From: Eubacterium sp. | GTDB lineage: Bacteria; Bacillota; Clostridia; Lachnospirales; Lachnospiraceae | Assembly (NCBI GenBank): GCA_021769425.1 | Contig: JAETSX010000022.1 | Coordinates: 1 to 64,000, forward strand | Direction: 5' to 3' | Length of the DNA: 64,000 bases | In this document: piece by piece, positions 51,320 through 59,902 of the stretch | Position numbering within the stretch: the first letter of the stretch is position 1 | Layout of the letters: each line of letters opens with the position of its first letter | Made by a program: the position numbers and the translations under genes | Notes under the pieces: model-generated | The model's database searches: none | What the model saw: the letters and a program-made list of their open reading frames with translations, nothing else | What the model was told of the DNA's origin: nothing

Positions 51320-51366
51320 TAGAAAATTGAAAAAATTATTATTATGATAAAAAATTATTATTTTGC

Positions 51367-51395
51367 TTGCATTCCGGCAAAAAGCATGATAAGAT
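51367..51395 (+). promoter_or_regulatory. Plus-strand promoter of the permease-ssnA-ygfK-hydA set
   Basis: -35 TTGCAT (51367-51372), 17-nt spacer, -10 TAAGAT (51390-51395). Two direct AAAAAATTATTATT repeats lie just upstream (about 51330-51364), between the divergent promoters. The remaining 200 bp to the permease start hold no gene. Confidence 0.5.
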
Positions 51396-51599
51396 AAAAT
51401 CATTGAGAACAGTATTTGTACAAATTGCACTAGAACAATCTGCGCGGAAAGGAAAAAATATGTTCACAGTGCATGAAACCGGTTTTTCGTTTTCAGACAA
51501 CAGGGCTTGATGATTTGGCAGGTTTTAAATGACAGAAGGAACCTGCAGGAACAGGCGGCATTTGGACTGCTGCCTGAGAGAAGGAGGAATAAGGTTAAG

Positions 51600-52955
51600 A
51601 TGGAGAAAAAGGAAAATACATCTGTTCTACTGTTTGACTTGTACGGAAAACCGTCCCTGGGGCAGGCGTTTCCGCTGGCATTGCAGCATGTGGTGGCAAT
51701 GATTGTGGGATGCGTAACTCCTGCAATTATTGTGGCTGGGGCAGGAGGGCTTTCTGATAAGGATTCGGTAATTTTAATCCAGGCGGCTCTTGTGGTATCG
51801 GCCCTTACAACGCTGGTACAGCTTTATCCGCTGCGCAAAGGGAAGTTACGGATTGGCTCCGGCCTTCCTGTGATTATGGGAATCAGCTTTGCCTATGTGC
51901 CTACCATGCAGGCCATTGCCGGGGATTTCGGAGTGGGAACTATTTTAGGCGCACAGATTGTGGGCGGCATTGTTGCGGTTGCGGTAGGGATTTTTATTAA
52001 GCAGATCCGAAAGTTCTTCCCGCCGCTGATTACCGGTACGGTGGTATTTGCCATTGGACTTTCCCTTTATCCCACGGCCATCAATTATATGGCAGGAGGT
52101 GTGGGAAATGAGCAGTACGGCTCCTGGCAGAATTGGCTGATTGCGCTGCTGACGCTGATCATTGTGACAGGATTGAATCATTATGGAAAGGGAATCTGGA
52201 AATTATCTTCTATATTGATAGGAATTATTGCCGGATACGTGATGTCGCTGTTTTTTGGAATCATAGATTTCTCCGCAGTGTCAGGGGCTTCTTTTTTCCA
52301 GCTTCCGAAACCGCTGCATTTTGGCGTGGTCTTTGAACCCTCTGCCTGCGTAGCCATCGGCGTGCTGTTTGCCATCAATTCCATTCAGGCCATCGGGGAC
52401 TTTACGGCTACCACCACCGGAGGACTGGATCGTCTGCCGGAGGATGAGGAATTAAACGGCGGGATTGTGGCCTACGGATGCTGCAATATTGTAAGCGCAT
52501 TGTTCGGCGGGCTTCCCACAGCCACCTTCAGCCAGAACGTGGGGATTGTGTCTTCCACAAAGGTAGTGGCAAAGAAAGTGTTCGGGCTGGCGGCAGGCAT
52601 TCTGCTGGTGGCCGGGCTGATACCCAGATTTTCTTCGGTATTGCTTACCATACCCAACTGCGTGCTGGGCGGAGCGACGGTATCTGTATTTGCTTCCATT
52701 GCTATGACAGGGGTAAAGCTTATCACCGCAGCGCCTATGAATTACAGAAATACCACAATTGTAGGGCTTTCCATTGCGCTGGGCATGGGAATTACCCAGG
52801 CAAATGCAGCCCTTGCAAGTTTTCCGGGGTGGGTGACCACGATTTTCGGGAAATCTCCGGTAGTGCTGGCTACCATTACGGCAATTATATTGAATCTGGT
52901 TTTGCCCAGGGAAAAAGAAGAGAAAGATATTGAAATCATGAAGGAGGAAACATGA
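51600..52955 (+). CDS. Xanthine/uracil/urate permease (NCS2 family)
   Basis: 451 residues with about 12-14 helices. NCS2 motifs: ALQHVVAMIVGCVTPAIIVA, the QH motif near the start, GSGLPVIMGISFAYV, and the substrate-site region ATTTGGLDRLPEDEELNGGI followed by GGLPTATFSQNVGIV. Proton-linked uptake of a purine such as urate or xanthine. AAGGAGG precedes the ATG at 51600; the upstream in-frame ATG at 51507 lacks family similarity. The stop overlaps ssnA. Confidence 0.93.
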   Translation: MEKKENTSVLLFDLYGKPSLGQAFPLALQHVVAMIVGCVTPAIIVAGAGGLSDKDSVILIQAALVVSALTTLVQLYPLRKGKLRIGSGLPVIMGISFAYVPTMQAIAGDFGVGTILGAQIVGGIVAVAVGIFIKQIRKFFPPLITGTVVFAIGLSLYPTAINYMAGGVGNEQYGSWQNWLIALLTLIIVTGLNHYGKGIWKLSSILIGIIAGYVMSLFFGIIDFSAVSGASFFQLPKPLHFGVVFEPSACVAIGVLFAINSIQAIGDFTATTTGGLDRLPEDEELNGGIVAYGCCNIVSALFGGLPTATFSQNVGIVSSTKVVAKKVFGLAAGILLVAGLIPRFSSVLLTIPNCVLGGATVSVFASIAMTGVKLITAAPMNYRNTTIVGLSIALGMGITQANAALASFPGWVTTIFGKSPVVLATITAIILNLVLPREKEEKDIEIMKEET

Positions 52956-54286
52956 TGCTGATAGTAGGAAACGGAAAAGTAATTACAAGGGACAGCGGCC
53001 TTCCTTTTGTGGAGAATGGCGCGGTGGCAATTGAGGGAACCAGGATTGCCGAAGTTGGTTCGGAACAGGAACTTAAGGAAAAATACCGGGATGCGGAATA
53101 CATAGACGCAAAAGGGGGCGTGATTATGCCCGCATTTATCAATGCCCATGAACATATTTACAGCGCCATGGCAAGGGGGCTCAGTATCAAAGGATACAAC
53201 CCCAAAGGATTTCTGGATATTTTAGAAGGCCAGTGGTGGACCATTGACCGGAAGCTGACGATGGAACAGATCAAATACAGCGCCATGGACACTATCCTTG
53301 CGGGAATTAAAAACGGCGTCACCACGATTTTTGACCATCATGCCAGTTTTGGACAGATCTCGGGCAGCCTGTTCACCATAGCAGAAGCGGCAAGGGAGCT
53401 TGGCATGCGTGCCTGCCTGTGTTATGAGGTTTCTGACCGGGACGGGAAAGAGAAAGCCAGGGAATCCGTGATGGAAAATGCAGAATTTATCCGCTATGCC
53501 TTAAAAGACGATACAGATATGATTGCCGGAATGATGGGGATGCACGCCCAGTTTACCATTTCCGATGAGACCATGGAGCTGGCGGCGGCAAATAAACCAG
53601 AGGAAGCGGGGTATCACATCCATGTGGCAGAGGGGATAGAAGATCTCCATGACTGCCTGAAAAAATACGGGAAACGGATTGTGGACCGGCTGATGGACTG
53701 GGGTATTTTGGGAGAGAAAACTTTGCTTGGACATTGCATCTATATTAATTCCCACGAAATGGATTTGATCAAAGATACAGACACTATGGTGGTGCACAAT
53801 CCGGAATCCAACATGGGTAATGCCTGCGGCTGCCCGCCCGCCATGGAACTGGTAAAACGGGGCATTGTCACGGGGCTGGGCACAGACGGATATACCCACG
53901 ATATGACAGAATCTTTTAAGGTGGCCAATGTGCTGCACAAGCATCATTTATGTGACGCTAACGCAGCCTGGGCTGAAGCGCCGAAGATGTTGTTTGAACA
54001 CAATGCCGCCATTGCCAACCGGTATTTCAGCGCGCCTCTGGGCGTGTTAAAGCCCGGCGCAGCGGCGGATGTCATTGTGGTGGATTATGATCCGCCCACC
54101 AGATTGGACGAGAGCAACAGCAACGGACATATTTTATTCGGCATGACCGGCAGGGATGTGGTTACCACCATCGGAAACGGAAAAGTGCTGATGAAAGACC
54201 GGGAAGTGAAAGTGGCAGATACAAAAGAAGTGATGGCAAAATGCAGAGAATCCTCTGCAAAGTTGTGGAAGAGCATTAACGGATAG
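52952..54286 (+). CDS. ssnA: Putative aminohydrolase SsnA
   Basis: 444 residues, amidohydrolase superfamily. The metal-binding motif is FINAHEHIYSAMARG, with further ligands in YHIHVAEG, LLGHCIYI and GLGTDGYTHD. The C-terminal beta sandwich includes LKPGAAADVIVVDYDPPT. It acts in the purine-degradation locus as a deaminase/hydrolase of a ring intermediate. GGAGG precedes two adjacent ATGs; the 52952 start overlaps the permease stop by 4 nt. Confidence 0.93.
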   Translation: MMLIVGNGKVITRDSGLPFVENGAVAIEGTRIAEVGSEQELKEKYRDAEYIDAKGGVIMPAFINAHEHIYSAMARGLSIKGYNPKGFLDILEGQWWTIDRKLTMEQIKYSAMDTILAGIKNGVTTIFDHHASFGQISGSLFTIAEAARELGMRACLCYEVSDRDGKEKARESVMENAEFIRYALKDDTDMIAGMMGMHAQFTISDETMELAAANKPEEAGYHIHVAEGIEDLHDCLKKYGKRIVDRLMDWGILGEKTLLGHCIYINSHEMDLIKDTDTMVVHNPESNMGNACGCPPAMELVKRGIVTGLGTDGYTHDMTESFKVANVLHKHHLCDANAAWAEAPKMLFEHNAAIANRYFSAPLGVLKPGAAADVIVVDYDPPTRLDESNSNGHILFGMTGRDVVTTIGNGKVLMKDREVKVADTKEVMAKCRESSAKLWKSING

Positions 54287-54297
54287 GAGGGAAAGAC

Positions 54298-57200
54298 ATG
54301 AGCGATATTATGACAGGTATGAGTTTTGAGCAGCTTCTGAGCTGGGTTCGGACCGAGCATGACAAGAGCGGCGCCGTATTCGGGGTGCGCAGGCCCTATG
54401 TTTCAGACCCAAAGAATAACCAGACTATTTTCGGCAGGAACCTGGAGACGCCGGTAGGGCCCGCTGCAGGGCCAAACAGCCAGCTTGCACAGAACATTGC
54501 AGCGGCTTACTATGCCGGAAGCCGTTTTTTTGAGTTGAAAACAGTGCAGATTATGGACGGGGCGGAGCTTGCAGCCTGTGTCAATAAGCCCTGCATTAAG
54601 GCGGACGACGAGTGCTACAACTGTGAATGGTCCACAGAGCTGTATGTGCCAGAGGCCCAGGAGGAATACATCAAATCATGGTTTCTGCTGGCATTTTTGG
54701 CAAAAGAATACGGACTGGGAAGCATGGACGGATTCCAGTTTAACATCAGCGTAGGCTATGATTTGGCCGGAATCAAGTCCGAAAAGATTGACGCTTTTAT
54801 TGAAAACATGAAGGATGCGGGCCGGACAGATACATACAGAGAATGCAGGGAAGTCCTTCTTGCCCATGCAGGGGAATTTCAGCATATGACAAAGGAAGAC
54901 ATTGAGCGGATTTCTCCTGAAATATGCAATTCCGCCACCATATCCACACTCCACGGCTGTCCGCCTCAGGAGATTGAGAGCATTGCAAATTATCTGCTGA
55001 CGGAAAAGAAGATGCACACTTTTATCAAGTGCAACCCCACGCTTCTTGGCTATGAGTTTGCAAGGAAGACTTTAGACAGCATGGGTTATGACTATATTGC
55101 TTTCGGCAGGTTCCATTTTGAAGATGATTTGCAGTATGAAGATGCCGTGCCCATGCTTCAGCGGCTGATGAAGCTGTCCGGGGAGCTGGGGCTTCAATTC
55201 GGCGTGAAGATTACCAACACCTTCCCGGTGGATGTAACAGCCGGAGAACTGCCCAGCAAGGAAATGTATATGTCTGGGAAATCCCTGTATCCCCTTTCCA
55301 TTGCATTGGCGGCAAAACTGTCCCGGGAATTTGACGGAAAACTGCGGATTGCCTATTCCGGCGGCGCAGACGCATTTAATATAGAAAGAATTGTGGGCGC
55401 GGGGGTATGGCCCGTTACCATAGCCACTTCTCTGCTGAAGCCCGGCGGTTATCAGAGGATGAAACAGGTGGCGGAGACGGTGGATCGTATGGGAATGAAA
55501 CCTTTTGCAGGCGTTGACGTGGAAGCTTTGAATCAGGCTGCAGAAGATGCCGTTACCGACAAACATCATGTAAAACCGGCCAAACTTCCGGTATCCAGAA
55601 AAACCGCTGAAAAAGCGCCGCTGGTGGGATGTTTCACAGCTCCCTGCGAAGATGCCTGTCCCATTCATCAGGAAATTACAACTTACCTGAAACTGGCGGG
55701 AGAGGGAGATTACGAGAAAGCATTGCAGGTGATTTTAAACAGAAATGCACTGCCCTTTATTACGGGAACCATCTGCGCCCATGGGTGCCAGAGCAGCTGC
55801 ACCCGCAATTTCTATGAAACTCCGGTGCAGATTCGGAATACCAAGCTATTGTGCGCGCAAAAGGGGTATGACCATGCCCTCCGTTCTCTGAAAGCCAGAT
55901 CATCCTGCGGGAAAAAAGCGGCTGTAGTGGGCGGCGGCCCTTCCGGTATGGCTGCAGCTTATTATCTGGCAAAGGCAGGGGTGGAAGTGACTCTGTATGA
56001 AAAGCGGAAAAAGCTGGGCGGCATCGTAAGCGCGGTGATTCCTGATTTCAGAATTGACGATGCAGTAATTGCAAAAGATGTATCGCTGCTGGAAAAACTT
56101 GGGGTAAAAATTCTCTGCAACACAAAAGCTCCTTCTGTGGAAGAATTGAGAAAGACCTATGGAAATGTAGTTCTCGCGGTGGGAGCATACAAGCGAGGTC
56201 AGTTGGAACTGGAAGGAAAACAGGCGGTGAATGCACTGGAATTCTTAGAAGAGTTCAATCGGGCCAAAGGGGAAATAAATCCCGGCAGACATGTAGCTGT
56301 CATTGGCGGCGGCAATACGGCCATGGATACCGCAAGGGCGGCAAAACGCTGCAAAGGCGTGGAACATGTCTATCTCTTATACCGGAGAACAAAACGGTAT
56401 ATGCCGGCGGATGAGCATGAATTGCAGCTTGCCATAGAAGACGGCGTGGAGTTGAAAGAACTTCTGGCCCCGGTACGGATGGAAGAAGGGAAATTGCTCT
56501 GTGACAAAATGGCATTGGGCGCCATAGACGCTTCCGGCAGAGCCAGTGTGAAAGCAACCGGAGAGACAGAGGTAATTTTGGCGGATACCGTAATTGCTGC
56601 AGTGGGCGAAAAAGTTCCCGCCGATTATTATCAGGCCAACGGTATCCATGTGGATGAATCAGGCCGTCCCCTGGTAAGTGAAGAAACTCTGGAAACCAAT
56701 CTGGAAGGAGTTTACGTGGTTGGCGACGGGCTTTATGGGCCGTCATTGGTAGTGAAAGGGATGGCTCATGCCATGAAAGCGGCAGAGGCCATCACAGGAA
56801 AATCAGTGTCCGGGGATATGAGCGAACCGGTAGAAACGGAAAAGATTTACCAGAGGAAGGGAATTCTTGCAGAGCCAAAAGAGGCTTCCGAAAAAGGAGA
56901 TGCTGTAAAGCCAGAGGCGGATTCCGAAAGATGCCTGGGATGCTCTTGCGTCTGTGAAAACTGCGCCGACGTCTGTCCCAACCGTGCAAATGTGGCAATC
57001 CATGTGCCGGGGCTTTCCCAGTCCCAGATTATCCATGTGGATTACATGTGCAACGAATGCGGCAACTGTCGGAGCTTCTGCCCCTACGAGAGTGCGCCTT
57101 ATCTGGATAAATTCACGCTGTTTGCCAATGAAAAAGATATGGCGAACAGCAAAAACCAGGGCTTTGCAGTGCTGGATAAAGGAAAAGCCAAGTGCAGAGT

Positions 57201-57315
57201 CAGGTATCTGGGAGAGGAATTTACCTGGGAACCGGGACAGGAGAGCAGGATGTTCCAGGGATTGGAAAAGCTGATTGAGACGGTGTGCAGGGATTATGGA
57301 TATTTGTTAGGGTAA
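54298..57315 (+). CDS. ygfK: YgfK-type Fe-S flavoprotein oxidoreductase
   Basis: 1005 residues, once annotated as a putative selenate reductase subunit. The N-terminal barrel resembles dihydroorotate/dihydropyrimidine dehydrogenase (GRNLETPVGPAAGPN). A GltD-like middle follows: Cys-rich CEDACPIHQEITTYLK, GTICAHGCQSSC, FAD motif AAVVGGGPSGMAAAYYL, NADPH motif VAVIGGGNTAMDTARAAKR. The C-terminal ferredoxin domain has CLGCSCVCENCADVCP and CNECGNCRSFCP. It probably shuttles electrons between NAD(P)H and a purine intermediate, partnering the Mo hydroxylase. ATG after AGGAGGGAAAGAC. Confidence 0.94.
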   Translation: MSDIMTGMSFEQLLSWVRTEHDKSGAVFGVRRPYVSDPKNNQTIFGRNLETPVGPAAGPNSQLAQNIAAAYYAGSRFFELKTVQIMDGAELAACVNKPCIKADDECYNCEWSTELYVPEAQEEYIKSWFLLAFLAKEYGLGSMDGFQFNISVGYDLAGIKSEKIDAFIENMKDAGRTDTYRECREVLLAHAGEFQHMTKEDIERISPEICNSATISTLHGCPPQEIESIANYLLTEKKMHTFIKCNPTLLGYEFARKTLDSMGYDYIAFGRFHFEDDLQYEDAVPMLQRLMKLSGELGLQFGVKITNTFPVDVTAGELPSKEMYMSGKSLYPLSIALAAKLSREFDGKLRIAYSGGADAFNIERIVGAGVWPVTIATSLLKPGGYQRMKQVAETVDRMGMKPFAGVDVEALNQAAEDAVTDKHHVKPAKLPVSRKTAEKAPLVGCFTAPCEDACPIHQEITTYLKLAGEGDYEKALQVILNRNALPFITGTICAHGCQSSCTRNFYETPVQIRNTKLLCAQKGYDHALRSLKARSSCGKKAAVVGGGPSGMAAAYYLAKAGVEVTLYEKRKKLGGIVSAVIPDFRIDDAVIAKDVSLLEKLGVKILCNTKAPSVEELRKTYGNVVLAVGAYKRGQLELEGKQAVNALEFLEEFNRAKGEINPGRHVAVIGGGNTAMDTARAAKRCKGVEHVYLLYRRTKRYMPADEHELQLAIEDGVELKELLAPVRMEEGKLLCDKMALGAIDASGRASVKATGETEVILADTVIAAVGEKVPADYYQANGIHVDESGRPLVSEETLETNLEGVYVVGDGLYGPSLVVKGMAHAMKAAEAITGKSVSGDMSEPVETEKIYQRKGILAEPKEASEKGDAVKPEADSERCLGCSCVCENCADVCPNRANVAIHVPGLSQSQIIHVDYMCNECGNCRSFCPYESAPYLDKFTLFANEKDMANSKNQGFAVLDKGKAKCRVRYLGEEFTWEPGQESRMFQGLEKLIETVCRDYGYLLG

Positions 57316-57409
57316 TTTGTGCAGTAATAGATACGGATACGGACAAAAAAGCAGGAGCGCCCTCCCAAATCTCCGTATGCTGTATGATTTTGGGCAGGAG
57401 GTTTCCTTT

Positions 57410-58783
57410 ATGAATAAACTATTATTTCAGGGCGGAACAGTGGTTTCCGGTACTGAAACCAAGAAAATGGATGTGTTGACGGAAGGAGAAAAAATCCTTG
57501 CAGTGGGGAAAAACCTGAAGGCAGAAGACGCAGAAATCATTGACGTGTCAGGAAAATATCTGTTTCCGGGATTTATCGATCCTCATACCCATATGGACCT
57601 GGAGGTTTCCGGTACGGTAACCGCTGATGGATTTGACAGCGGGACAAAGGCGGAGCTTTCCGGAGGAACCACCTGCATTGTGGATTTTGCCACTCAGAAC
57701 CGGGGAGAAAGCCTTGCCTATGCCCTAGACCGCTGGCACAAAAAGGCAGAAGGAAAATCAAGCTGCGATTATGCTTTTCATCTGGCATTGTCTGACTGGA
57801 ACCAGGAGGTAAGCCGGGAACTGGAACAGGTGACAGCCCAGGGCATACGAACCTTCAAACTCTATACCACCTATGAGGGAATGGCAGTGGATGACAGAAC
57901 CATTTATGAAATCCTAGTCCGGCTGAAGGAATTAAAGGGACTGGCGGGCATTCACTGCGAGAATAAAGGCATCATTGACGCCCGGCTGGAAGAGGTTCTG
58001 AAAAGGCAGGGCAGCCGGAGCCGGGTGTCAGAGTATCCCTGGACCCGCCCTGCCCTTGCGGAAGCAGAGGCGGTGAGCCGTGTTTTAAAGATTGCCGCCT
58101 GTGCAGACGCCCCTGTGGTGATTGTGCATCTAAGCTCCAAAGAGGGATATGAAGAGGTAAAAAGAGCCAGGGAACGGGGAGCCTCTGTGTACGTGGAAAC
58201 CTGTCCCCAGTATCTTTTGATGGATGAAAGCCGTTATTTTCTGCCGGGAGCGGAGGCCAGAAAATATATGATTGCCCCGCCCCTTCGAAGAATGGAGGAT
58301 CAGCAGACATTATGGAAGGCTCTGGCGGAAGGGGAAATCCAGACCATTGCCACTGACCACTGCAGTTTTACCACGAGGCAGAAAGAATTTGGGGCAGAGG
58401 ATTTTGCCAGAACTCCCTGCGGGATGCCGGGAGCGGAGGAACGTCCGGCTTTGATCTATCATTTCGGCGTGGGACAGGGGAAGCTGACGCTGGAGCAGAT
58501 GTGCGGCCTTTTGGCGGAAAATCCGGCAAAGCTGTACCATTTATATCCCAGAAAGGGCGTGATTGCGCCGGGGAGCGATGCAGACCTGGTGGTATGGAAT
58601 CCGCAAACAGAGTGGACTCTGTCGGCCAGCGCCCAGCAGTCGGCTGCAGATTACTGTCCGCTGGAGGGCGCCTGTCTGAAAGGAAGGGCAGAGCGGGTAT
58701 ATCTGCGGGGCAGCCTGGCGGCAGAAAACGGCAGAATCTGCAGAGAATCTGCAGGGAAGCGCCAGCCTGCCGGGGAAGATTAA
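57410..58783 (+). CDS. hydA: Dihydropyrimidinase/hydantoinase
   Basis: 457 residues. Cyclic amidohydrolase with the metal site FIDPHTHMDLE, the carbamylated-lysine region IRTFKLYTTYEG, GIHCEN, VIVHLSSK and IATDHCSF. It opens a cyclic ureide in the purine route. GCAGGAGG precedes the ATG at 57410; the earlier in-frame start at 57317 is not supported. The final codons and the stop lie inside a GC-rich tandem repeat and hairpin, so the C-terminus (KRQPAGED) is unusual. Confidence 0.93.
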   Translation: MNKLLFQGGTVVSGTETKKMDVLTEGEKILAVGKNLKAEDAEIIDVSGKYLFPGFIDPHTHMDLEVSGTVTADGFDSGTKAELSGGTTCIVDFATQNRGESLAYALDRWHKKAEGKSSCDYAFHLALSDWNQEVSRELEQVTAQGIRTFKLYTTYEGMAVDDRTIYEILVRLKELKGLAGIHCENKGIIDARLEEVLKRQGSRSRVSEYPWTRPALAEAEAVSRVLKIAACADAPVVIVHLSSKEGYEEVKRARERGASVYVETCPQYLLMDESRYFLPGAEARKYMIAPPLRRMEDQQTLWKALAEGEIQTIATDHCSFTTRQKEFGAEDFARTPCGMPGAEERPALIYHFGVGQGKLTLEQMCGLLAENPAKLYHLYPRKGVIAPGSDADLVVWNPQTEWTLSASAQQSAADYCPLEGACLKGRAERVYLRGSLAAENGRICRESAGKRQPAGED

Positions 58784-58910
58784 GGCTGCCCCGGCAGGCT
58801 GGCGGCCGAATTTTCCGGGAAGCGCCAGCCTGCCGGGGAAGATTAAAGCTGCCCCTTCTGTACAGGCTGGAGGCAGAATCTTCCGGGAAGCGCCAGCTTG
58901 CCAGGAAGGA
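58754..58910 (+). repeat. GC-rich tandem repeat and hairpin over the hydA stop
   Basis: Three units start with GGGAAGCGCCAGC at 58754, 58817 and 58885. In the first, CCAGCCTGCCGGGG (58762-58775) pairs perfectly with CCCCGGCAGGCTGG (58789-58802); the hydA TAA (58781-58783) is in the loop. The array fills the gap to the convergent regulator gene, where the strong hairpin may act as a terminator. Confidence 0.8.
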
Positions 58911-59015
58911 TGGAATCTGCCCCTTCTGTGCAGACAGAAGCCGGAGTAATCGGAAAAGTTCTTTCTGTTGTTTGCTGCCCCTTCCATGCAGACAGAAGAC
59001 AGCATTCCCGGAAGT

Positions 59016-59714
59016 CTACAGATCTCCCAGATAGCGGTATACCGTGGCAGGAGAGCAGGAAAGGTGTTTGGCCACAAAAGCGATTCCTCCCTTTAGCTTA
59101 AAGACCCCCCGTTCCTGAAGCTTCTGCACAATATCCCGCTTTTCCTGCTGATTCAGCCGGTCAATGGGAGTGTCCAGAGAAGAAGTGACGCTGTCAAAAG
59201 CAGTCTGCATGATGGCGGAAATGTCCATGGAAAAATGTTCCGCCAGGGAATCCGGCTGCACCGGAACAGGCCGTGGCTCCGAGGGGGCAGAGGATTCCTG
59301 AAAATTCCCGCATTCTCCGGCGGAAAATTCCTCCGGATGGATGGCAGAGAGCAGCCCGTTGCAGAGCTTTCGGTAACGGGAATCGTCAAAGTTGATGCCC
59401 AAAAGCCCCACCGGGCTGCCCTCCTCATCTTTGATAAATAAGGTGGAAGCCCGCAGAATATGCCCGTTTTCTGCTGTCACCGGATAGTTGTGAAGAAAAT
59501 CATTGGTTTTGTAGGAATTGGCTGCAAGCATTTGCAGGGCGTCATTTGTGGTAGGGCTGCCCACTTGCCGGTCGCTGATATGGCTGTTGGCGATGGCGGC
59601 AATCTGGCCGGGCTCTGAGGTGATGTCATGGAGCACAATTTCATAATCCGGTCCCAGGGCTTTTCCCAGGAAGTCCACAAGAATTTTATATTGATTCAGT
59701 ATATTGGAAGACAT
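59016..59714 (-). CDS. YheO-like PAS/HTH transcriptional regulator
   Basis: 232 residues. The N-terminal YheO-type PAS-like domain (about 5-115) reads YKILVDFLGKALGPDYEIVL, then IANSHISDRQVG and KDEEGSPVGLLGINFD. The C-terminal helix-turn-helix (about 185-230) reads LQERGVFKLKGGIAFVAKHL, then SCSPATVYRYLGDL. Such regulators commonly sit inside purine/amino-acid catabolic loci and are the likely local controller. Divergent from xdhD with a 188-bp intergenic region. Confidence 0.87.
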   Translation of the reverse strand: MSSNILNQYKILVDFLGKALGPDYEIVLHDITSEPGQIAAIANSHISDRQVGSPTTNDALQMLAANSYKTNDFLHNYPVTAENGHILRASTLFIKDEEGSPVGLLGINFDDSRYRKLCNGLLSAIHPEEFSAGECGNFQESSAPSEPRPVPVQPDSLAEHFSMDISAIMQTAFDSVTSSLDTPIDRLNQQEKRDIVQKLQERGVFKLKGGIAFVAKHLSCSPATVYRYLGDL

Positions 59715-59902
59715 AATAATTTCCTTTCTGTTCTATGGGAATACAGAATGTTCCGTACTGCCTTGTATCATAAATGTAGAAGAATCATCATTTCCGGCTG
59801 TTTGATTGCGCCGGAGAACCGAAATAATTATCTCATGCAGGAAGGGGAATTTCAAGGATAAAAAGTTATCGTAATAAAAATTTATTGAAGGAGGAACGAC
59901 AA

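Noticed and set aside
54298-57315. Selenate reductase function for YgfK
   Set aside because: The name is historical; domains and context fit purine catabolism electron transfer, and no selenate-specific Mo subunit is linked.
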